A DNA stretch of 11,275 bases from Nitrospirota bacterium (lineage in GTDB: Bacteria; Nitrospirota; Thermodesulfovibrionia; Thermodesulfovibrionales; JdFR-85): assembly GCA_015485235.1 (NCBI GenBank), contig WFTX01000236.1:1-11275 (forward strand), written 5' to 3'. The position numbers were made by a program, and so were the translations under genes. Position 1 is the stretch's first letter. Every line of letters begins with the position of its first letter. Below, piece after piece: positions 6,608 to 11,275 of the stretch. Under the pieces are notes generated by a model that saw only the letters and a program-made list of their open reading frames with translations, searched no databases and was not told the origin of the DNA.

Positions 6608-7945
6608 ATGGATAACTCAAAACTTAAAAAGGATGGAAGAGAACCGGATGTTTTGAATCCTGAACTTCCCTATCCTACAAAGCTCTTTGTCGAAGTAACA
6701 ACCAGGTGTAACCTCAAATGCAGCATGTGTGTAAAACAGACGCCAGATGGAAGCATCCCTGAGGGCAACCTCTCACCGGAACTCTTCAGGAGACTTGAGC
6801 CGGCATTTTCTCACCTGGAAACAATGGTCTTGAACGGCATAGGAGAACCCCTCCTTCACCCTCAACTTGATGATTTTATTAGAAGGGCAAAGGAGCTGAT
6901 GCCTGAGAATGCATGGGTGGGATTCCAGTCAAACGGGATGCTTTTGACCGAAGACAGGGCCCTTTCTCTCATTGATTCTGGGCTTGACAGGATATGTCTC
7001 TCTGTTGACTCTGTCTCAAGCGAAACCTTCAGCAAGATACGTGAAGGCGGCGAGGTCCATGATATTGAGAGGGCCTTCACGGTTCTGTCGAGGGCCAGGG
7101 AGAGGCGGAGCCATAATAAGTTGAAGGTCGGTATTGAGTTTGTTCTCATGAAAGACAATCTTTTCGACCTTCCCCGGACGATCCGCTGGGCTGCAGGGCA
7201 TGGCGCATCCTTTGCCATTGTCACCCAGCTCCTTCCCTACGACAAATCCATTGCAAGGAAGGCTGTCTATGATACAAACACCTTTGAGGCGATATCCATA
7301 TTCAAGCGGTGGAAGGATCTTGCCGAGAAGGAAGGCGTGGATATATTTGAGTATTACGATGTCTTCATGAAATTCTTCAAAAACAGCTATGAAGAGAAGC
7401 TCTGTGACTTTATTGAAAAGATGAAGGCAGAGGCCCGGTCTAATGATACGACACTGCATCTCGAACGGCTATTTTCCCGCGACGAAGAGTGGTTCAGAAC
7501 GGTTGAAGAGGTGTTTGAGGAGACAAGGGCTGTTGCCGGTGAATTCAATATCGATATAGTACTTCCTGAGCTGGCCCCGAAGAACAACAGGAAATGTGAA
7601 TTTGTGGAATCCATGAGCGCTTTTGTCTCATGGGATGGCAATATCCACCCATGTTACTTTCTGTGGCATCGGTATGTATGCTATATAGGCGGACTTGAGA
7701 AGTTCGTGAAGCCCTGGAGTTTCGGGAACCTGAAAGAAAATGATATCCTGGAGATATGGAACAGGGACGAGTTCAGGGATTTCAGGAAGAGAGTGCTCCA
7801 TTATGAGTTTCCATTCTGTTTCGACTGCAGTTTTGCCCTCTGCGATTATGCACAGATGGAGGATTTCATACAGGACTGTTACACCATAAAGGTGCCCTGT
7901 GGGGCATGTCTTTGGTGTACCGGCCTCTTTCACTGCCTGCAATGA
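6608..7945 (+). CDS. Radical SAM/SPASM protein, probable tungsten oxidoreductase maturase (Cmo-like)
   Basis: A 445-residue cytoplasmic radical-SAM enzyme. The SAM-binding [4Fe-4S] motif is C34-NLK-C38-SM-C41 after FVEVTTR, with NGIGEPL (76-82) as the GGE-type motif. The C-terminal SPASM region supplies auxiliary-cluster cysteines: C330, C349, C404, C407, C412, C424, then C431, C434, C437 and C443. FGNLKENDILEIWN (372-385) is a typical SPASM linker. Proteins like this sit beside tungsten AOR genes in several lineages (Cmo next to P. furiosus aor; the tungsten-cofactor oxidoreductase maturase subfamily). With the AOR 2.8 kb upstream, that role is the best guess; other SPASM maturases are possible. 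The start at 6608 has only a weak ribosome site, and an in-frame stop at 6578 limits extension. It heads a run with rpiB, whose start is within about 13 bases of its stop. Confidence 0.85.
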   Translation: MDNSKLKKDGREPDVLNPELPYPTKLFVEVTTRCNLKCSMCVKQTPDGSIPEGNLSPELFRRLEPAFSHLETMVLNGIGEPLLHPQLDDFIRRAKELMPENAWVGFQSNGMLLTEDRALSLIDSGLDRICLSVDSVSSETFSKIREGGEVHDIERAFTVLSRARERRSHNKLKVGIEFVLMKDNLFDLPRTIRWAAGHGASFAIVTQLLPYDKSIARKAVYDTNTFEAISIFKRWKDLAEKEGVDIFEYYDVFMKFFKNSYEEKLCDFIEKMKAEARSNDTTLHLERLFSRDEEWFRTVEEVFEETRAVAGEFNIDIVLPELAPKNNRKCEFVESMSAFVSWDGNIHPCYFLWHRYVCYIGGLEKFVKPWSFGNLKENDILEIWNRDEFRDFRKRVLHYEFPFCFDCSFALCDYAQMEDFIQDCYTIKVPCGACLWCTGLFHCLQ

Positions 7946-7958
7946 GGTATAATTGACG

Positions 7959-8432
7959 ATGGCAAGAGAGGGCCTGAGAATAGTCATCGGTTCAGATCAT
8001 GGTGGATATGTCCTTAAGGGTGAGATTGCGGAGTATCTCAAAGGCGAGGGCTGTCACGTTATTGATGTAGGGGCCTATACTCCGGAATCCTCTGATTATC
8101 CGGACTTTGCCCGGCTCGTGTCTGAAAAGATCTTGAAAGGGGAGGCGGATCGTGGTATATTGATATGCGGCAGTGGTGTGGGTGCCTCTGTAGCTGCCAA
8201 CAAGTTCCCGGGGATAAGGGCAGCGGTCTGCCATGATACGTATTCAGCCAGACAGGGGGTGGAAGATGATGACATGAATGTTCTCTGCCTCGGGGCAAGG
8301 GTTATCGGCGTTGAGCTTGCAAGGGAAGTGACCCTTTCATTCCTGAATGCAGAGTTCAAGGCCCTGGAGAGATATGAGCGAAGACTACTGAAGATAAGGG
8401 AGATTGAGCAGGGATGGATAACGAAAGACTGA
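7959..8432 (+). CDS. rpiB: Ribose-5-phosphate isomerase B family protein
   Basis: RpiB/LacAB fold, normally interconverting ribose 5-phosphate and ribulose 5-phosphate in the pentose phosphate pathway. From ATG 7959 the protein has 157 residues with IVIGSDHGGY (8-17), the ILICGSGVGASVAANK loop holding the catalytic Cys70, and AAVCHDTYSA around 89-97. The E. coli active-site His99 sits in an E-H-N/D-D segment; here the same place reads VEDDDMN, so that His is Asp103. Its partner in the SAHQ form is also Arg. The protein might still isomerise or may act on another sugar phosphate. ATG 7959 is preferred over TTG 7953 because GAGGT at 7944-7948 gives better spacing to it. It follows the radical-SAM gene closely and overlaps the next gene by 19 bases, so all are likely cotranscribed. 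Confidence 0.9.
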   Translation: MAREGLRIVIGSDHGGYVLKGEIAEYLKGEGCHVIDVGAYTPESSDYPDFARLVSEKILKGEADRGILICGSGVGASVAANKFPGIRAAVCHDTYSARQGVEDDDMNVLCLGARVIGVELAREVTLSFLNAEFKALERYERRLLKIREIEQGWITKD

Positions 8433-8773
8433 TACATGACTGGATGTGCCGGAACCTCAGAGACAGGCTCTCAAGGGAGTACAGGGAGATAAGGGACAAT
8501 ATTGCCGGAAGGGAGAATGACCTCAACGGTGTTTATCCTGACCTCATACTCGGCAATCACGGCATGGTCCTTGCGGCATGTGAGGTGGAGACGGAAAAAT
8601 CCATAACACAGGAGAAGGCAGAGGACTGGAAGAAGGTGGTTTCAGGAGGGGTGAAGCTCTTCCTGATGGTGCCGAAGGAGAGTACGAAAAAGGTGACTTC
8701 CCTTTTGTGGGAAGCCGGGTTAATGGATAAGGTCTCCATAGGTACATATGAGATAGTGATAAAAATGCCCTGA
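8414..8773 (+). CDS. Small protein with a PD-(D/E)XK-like core, function unknown
   Basis: A 119-residue soluble, charged protein that I cannot name. An N-terminal helix rich in Arg/Asp/Glu (about 1-35) leads to YPDLILGNHGMVLAACEVETEKS, where Pro42-Asp43 and Glu57-x-Glu59 have the spacing of a PD-(D/E)XK nuclease-like core with the final Lys replaced by Glu. GVKLFLMVPKES and VSIGTYEIVIKMP read as the later strands. It may be a divergent or inactive nuclease fold. Overlap of 19 bases with rpiB points to coupled translation; there is no clear separate ribosome site. Met11 at 8444 is an alternative start. Confidence 0.75.
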   Translation: MDNERLIHDWMCRNLRDRLSREYREIRDNIAGRENDLNGVYPDLILGNHGMVLAACEVETEKSITQEKAEDWKKVVSGGVKLFLMVPKESTKKVTSLLWEAGLMDKVSIGTYEIVIKMP

Positions 8774-8804
8774 TGGGGCGGGGATACCCTGAAAAGGAGG
8801 CAAG

Positions 8805-9326
8805 ATGAGAAAAGTAATACTGGTACTGGCCATGCTCTTGCTGGTGCTTGGTGGGTGCAAGGGCAAAGACAAGTCCAAGGTCTATTACACAAAGGAAGGA
8901 AAGGTCGAAGTCTCAGAGAAGGAAGAAGGCAAGGTGAAGGAGATGACCGTTACCACTGAAAAGGGCACCGCCACACTTAAGACCGCCAAGGGTGAGATAC
9001 CAGAGGACCTCGGGGTCCCGGTCTATCCAGGAGCGAGTGCCAGGGAGGGTGGAACACTCAGTATTTCCGGGGACAGGGAAGGAAAGAGAGGAGGATTTTC
9101 CTCGACATTTCTTACCACCTCTGACGATATTGAAAAGGTTATTGAGTATTACAAAAAAGAATTCGGGGATAAGGCCGAGTTCTACGAGATGACCACTCCC
9201 AACGGCAGGATGGCAAGCTTCACACTTGGAGCAGATGAGCCAGAGAAGATCACCGTTATGCTAACGCAGAACCCCGACAAGAAGGTGACGAATATTCATA
9301 TTACAAAGATGATGGAGGAGAAATAG
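8805..9326 (+). CDS. Lipoprotein of unknown function
   Basis: A 173-residue exported protein with a type II signal peptide: MRK, a hydrophobic stretch at 4-15, and lipobox LGGC with Cys18 as the lipidation site. Lys19-Gly20 rather than Asp follows the cysteine; whether it stays in the inner or outer membrane is unclear. After a Lys/Glu-rich linker (20-65) comes EIPEDLGVPVYPGA (64-77), a phrase seen in many small bacterial lipoproteins, then DDIEKVIEYYKKEFG (107-121) and a beta-rich tail. AGGAGG at 8795-8800 lies four bases before the ATG. It follows the PD-(D/E)XK-like gene by 31 bases. No terminator was seen after it. Confidence 0.85.
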   Translation: MRKVILVLAMLLLVLGGCKGKDKSKVYYTKEGKVEVSEKEEGKVKEMTVTTEKGTATLKTAKGEIPEDLGVPVYPGASAREGGTLSISGDREGKRGGFSSTFLTTSDDIEKVIEYYKKEFGDKAEFYEMTTPNGRMASFTLGADEPEKITVMLTQNPDKKVTNIHITKMMEEK

Positions 9327-9603
9327 AACTGATAATAAATCCTGCGTTCCAAGTTCTGAGTTGATTGCCTTTGTTGCGTTGATAGCGAACGAAATAAACA
9401 TGATCAACGAGACAGACGGGATGAATGCGAGTAACGCAATGACCTAGTGACCAGTGACATCTTTCAGGCTAAGGTCAAGGCTGAGGCTGAGTGCCCCAAT
9501 AACCCGGTAACCCGATTACATAGTATCTAATGACCAACAACGAATACACCAATATACCAATAACAAATAACCGGTTTCAGGGCTTTCTTTAAGCAGTATC
9601 CTG
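9327..9603. other. Intergenic region with degenerate CCAAT-type repeats
   Basis: No coding frame, RNA gene, terminator or clear promoter recognised. It shares words with the 1655-2057 gap: AACGCAATGACC-type stretches at about 9433-9445, CCCAATAACC at about 9495-9504, and an ACCAATAT-type array at 9548-9563. Confidence 0.5.
9548..9563. repeat. Short ACCAATAT/ACCAATAA array
   Basis: One ACCAATAT unit followed by ACCAATAA, the same 8-bp word as the array at 1783-1814. Confidence 0.6.
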
Positions 9604-11275
9604 ATGTCCTCTACCATCAAAAAACACCTCAGAACTGCCAAAAGTATCCTGAGAAGGAACTGGACAGGTTCCTATACAATGCCTTCCGCCACCCTCTATC
9701 CCCACCAGTGGAACTGGGACTCTGGATTTATTGCCATCGGCTATTCCCATTATGATACGGAACGGGCGATAAGGGAGCTTACGAGCCTCTTTGAGGGGCA
9801 GTGGGATAACGGGATGCTCCCCCACATCGTCTTCAACCCCCGGAGGCTCGGGGAGTATTTCCCCGAGCCTGACTTCTGGCAGGCTGAAACCTCGCCGAAT
9901 GCACCCAAGGATAAAATGACCTCCGGTATCACCATGCCTCCCGTTCACGGGATGGCTGTTATGAAGATATTCGAAAACGCACCCGGACAGGAGAGAGAGA
10001 AGGTGAGGGATTTCCTGGAGTGGATCTATCCAAGGCTTCTCAGGATGCACCGGTACTTTTATGAAGAAAGGAATCCCGACGGATCAGGGCTTGTATATAT
10101 AAGACACCCCTGGGAGTCGGGCATGGACAACTCCCCGATGTGGGATAAGGTTATGGGGGACTGGGAGCTCAGCAAGCCGGAAGTGCCTGCTTACGAAAGG
10201 AGGGATTTATCCAAGGGGGTTTCATCAGAAATGCGCCCCCGGGACAGGGATTATGACAGGTTTGTCTATCTCCTGGACCTGTTCAGGAGACACCATTATG
10301 ACGAGAGTGCAATCTCAAGGGACTCTCCGTTCCTGGTATACGGCCCCCTCTTTAACTCTATACTCTGTGCCTCCAATGAGGCGCTTGTCCGGATCGCCGA
10401 CATACTCCACGAGGATACCCGGGAACCGCAACAGTGGTATGAACTTACCAGAAAGGCAATAGGAGAAAGGCTTTACAACCCTGAACAGGGTATATTCAAC
10501 TTTTATGACCTTAACAAAAGGGTCATCGTAGATGTGGAGACCGCTGCTGGCTTCATACCCCTCCTCTGCGGGGCTGCTACAAAGGACCAGGCTGAAAGGA
10601 TCTACGAATACCTCAACTCCCGGAGCTTCTGTGCCCTTCACCAGGGAAACTGCTTTACCATTCCCAATTACGATACCCGGAAGGAGGACTTTGACAGGCT
10701 GAACTACTGGAAGGGCCCCGTCTGGATAAACATCAACTGGCTTCTGATGAAAGGGCTGAGGCGATACGGCTATCACCAGAAAGCGGATTCCGTTGCGAAG
10801 GACATACTCCAGCTCCCGATCAGGTTCGGCTTCTACGAGTATTTTGATTCCTTTGATGGAAGGGGTTACGGTTCTGAGAATTTTTCCTGGACAGCGGCCC
10901 TCTTCTTGGATACAGCCATGGAGACCTATGAAGAGACCGGCGAGAGACCTTTCGTGGAAAGGCTCAGGAAGGGTTTATGGTCCGGATATGTTTTGAACAG
11001 GGAGGCCTCCCTCCCGGAACAGCCCGTAAAGGACCTCTCCCAGGAACTGCTCTCCGTAATCAAGGACATCAAGTCACGATATTATACTGATGAAGGGATT
11101 GTTGATTATGACTCGATAAGGGACTCTGATGAGTACAGGGCATACAGACACCTGACGGCTGCCTTGAGGGGGTTCCCGCTAGATCAACTGAGTGGGAGAG
11201 AGGAGCGGCTTGCCTTCTGGATCAATATTTACAACACTATCATCGTTGACGGGATAATCTCACTCGGGATAAGGA
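9604..11275 (+). CDS. GH63-like glycoside hydrolase fused to a DUF547 domain (3' end outside window)
   Basis: The frame is open from 9571 to the window edge; 557 codons from ATG 9604 are visible. Residues about 12-465 match the (alpha/alpha)6-barrel of GH63-related mannosylglycerate/glucosylglycerate hydrolases and trehalase-like enzymes: LYPHQWNWDSGF (31-42), GQWDNGMLPHIVFNP, HPWESGMDNSPMWD with the probable acid Asp175, LNYWKGPVWININW, and GYGSENFSWTAALF with the probable base Glu425. From about 485 a second domain starts and contains REERLAFWINIYN (AFWINIYN at 537-544), the hallmark of DUF547. The likely substrate is a small alpha-glycoside such as a glycerate osmolyte or trehalose; this is inference. 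No signal peptide is visible, so it is probably cytoplasmic. No Shine-Dalgarno site precedes ATG 9604, but an upstream start would add at most 11 residues. Confidence 0.85.
   Translation, partial: MSSTIKKHLRTAKSILRRNWTGSYTMPSATLYPHQWNWDSGFIAIGYSHYDTERAIRELTSLFEGQWDNGMLPHIVFNPRRLGEYFPEPDFWQAETSPNAPKDKMTSGITMPPVHGMAVMKIFENAPGQEREKVRDFLEWIYPRLLRMHRYFYEERNPDGSGLVYIRHPWESGMDNSPMWDKVMGDWELSKPEVPAYERRDLSKGVSSEMRPRDRDYDRFVYLLDLFRRHHYDESAISRDSPFLVYGPLFNSILCASNEALVRIADILHEDTREPQQWYELTRKAIGERLYNPEQGIFNFYDLNKRVIVDVETAAGFIPLLCGAATKDQAERIYEYLNSRSFCALHQGNCFTIPNYDTRKEDFDRLNYWKGPVWININWLLMKGLRRYGYHQKADSVAKDILQLPIRFGFYEYFDSFDGRGYGSENFSWTAALFLDTAMETYEETGERPFVERLRKGLWSGYVLNREASLPEQPVKDLSQELLSVIKDIKSRYYTDEGIVDYDSIRDSDEYRAYRHLTAALRGFPLDQLSGREERLAFWINIYNTIIVDGIISLGIR

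Overview
This 11.3 kb window is bacterial chromosome with a roughly even GC content. It suggests an anaerobe that uses tungsten enzymes: it holds an aldehyde:ferredoxin oxidoreductase (AOR) family gene, a radical-SAM/SPASM protein of the kind found beside AORs, and the remains of a corrinoid methyltransferase subunit. Gene style (Shine-Dalgarno sites, a -35/-10 promoter, ISL3 transposase, lipobox lipoprotein) is bacterial. Nitrospirota or Desulfobacterota would fit, but no marker here fixes the lineage.

Layout, left to right. (1) 2-1654: dihydroxy-acid dehydratase, ilvD, at the window edge. (2) 1655-2057: a 403-base gap with an ACCAATAT tandem repeat, a near-consensus promoter and a leader of about 125 nt. 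(3) 2058-4725: tungsten AOR, a strong intrinsic terminator, a conserved-looking unknown protein that may carry a degenerate beta-grasp domain, and a convergent MoaD-like sulfur carrier. (4) 4726-6543: scar region with a corrinoid-protein remnant broken at both ends, then an intact ISL3-family insertion sequence with terminal inverted repeats and a 7/8 target duplication. (5) 6608-9326: a rightward gene run with the radical-SAM/SPASM maturase, ribose-5-phosphate isomerase B-like protein, a small PD-(D/E)XK-like protein and a lipoprotein. (6) 9327-9603: gap with a second copy of the ACCAATAT-type repeat. (7) 9604 to the window end: a GH63-like glucosidase or glycerate-glycoside hydrolase fused to a DUF547 domain, running off the right edge.

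How they work together. The AOR, the MoaD-like protein and the radical-SAM/SPASM protein form a recognisable tungstopterin enzyme module: MoaD supplies sulfur for the pterin dithiolene, and the SPASM protein resembles the Cmo / tungsten-oxidoreductase maturase found next to AOR genes in other organisms. Here the module has been pulled apart: MoaD is inverted, and about 1.9 kb of gene debris plus an insertion sequence lies between it and the maturase. The unknown protein at 3853-4491 is the most likely under-described member. The second noteworthy gene is the GH63-DUF547 fusion.
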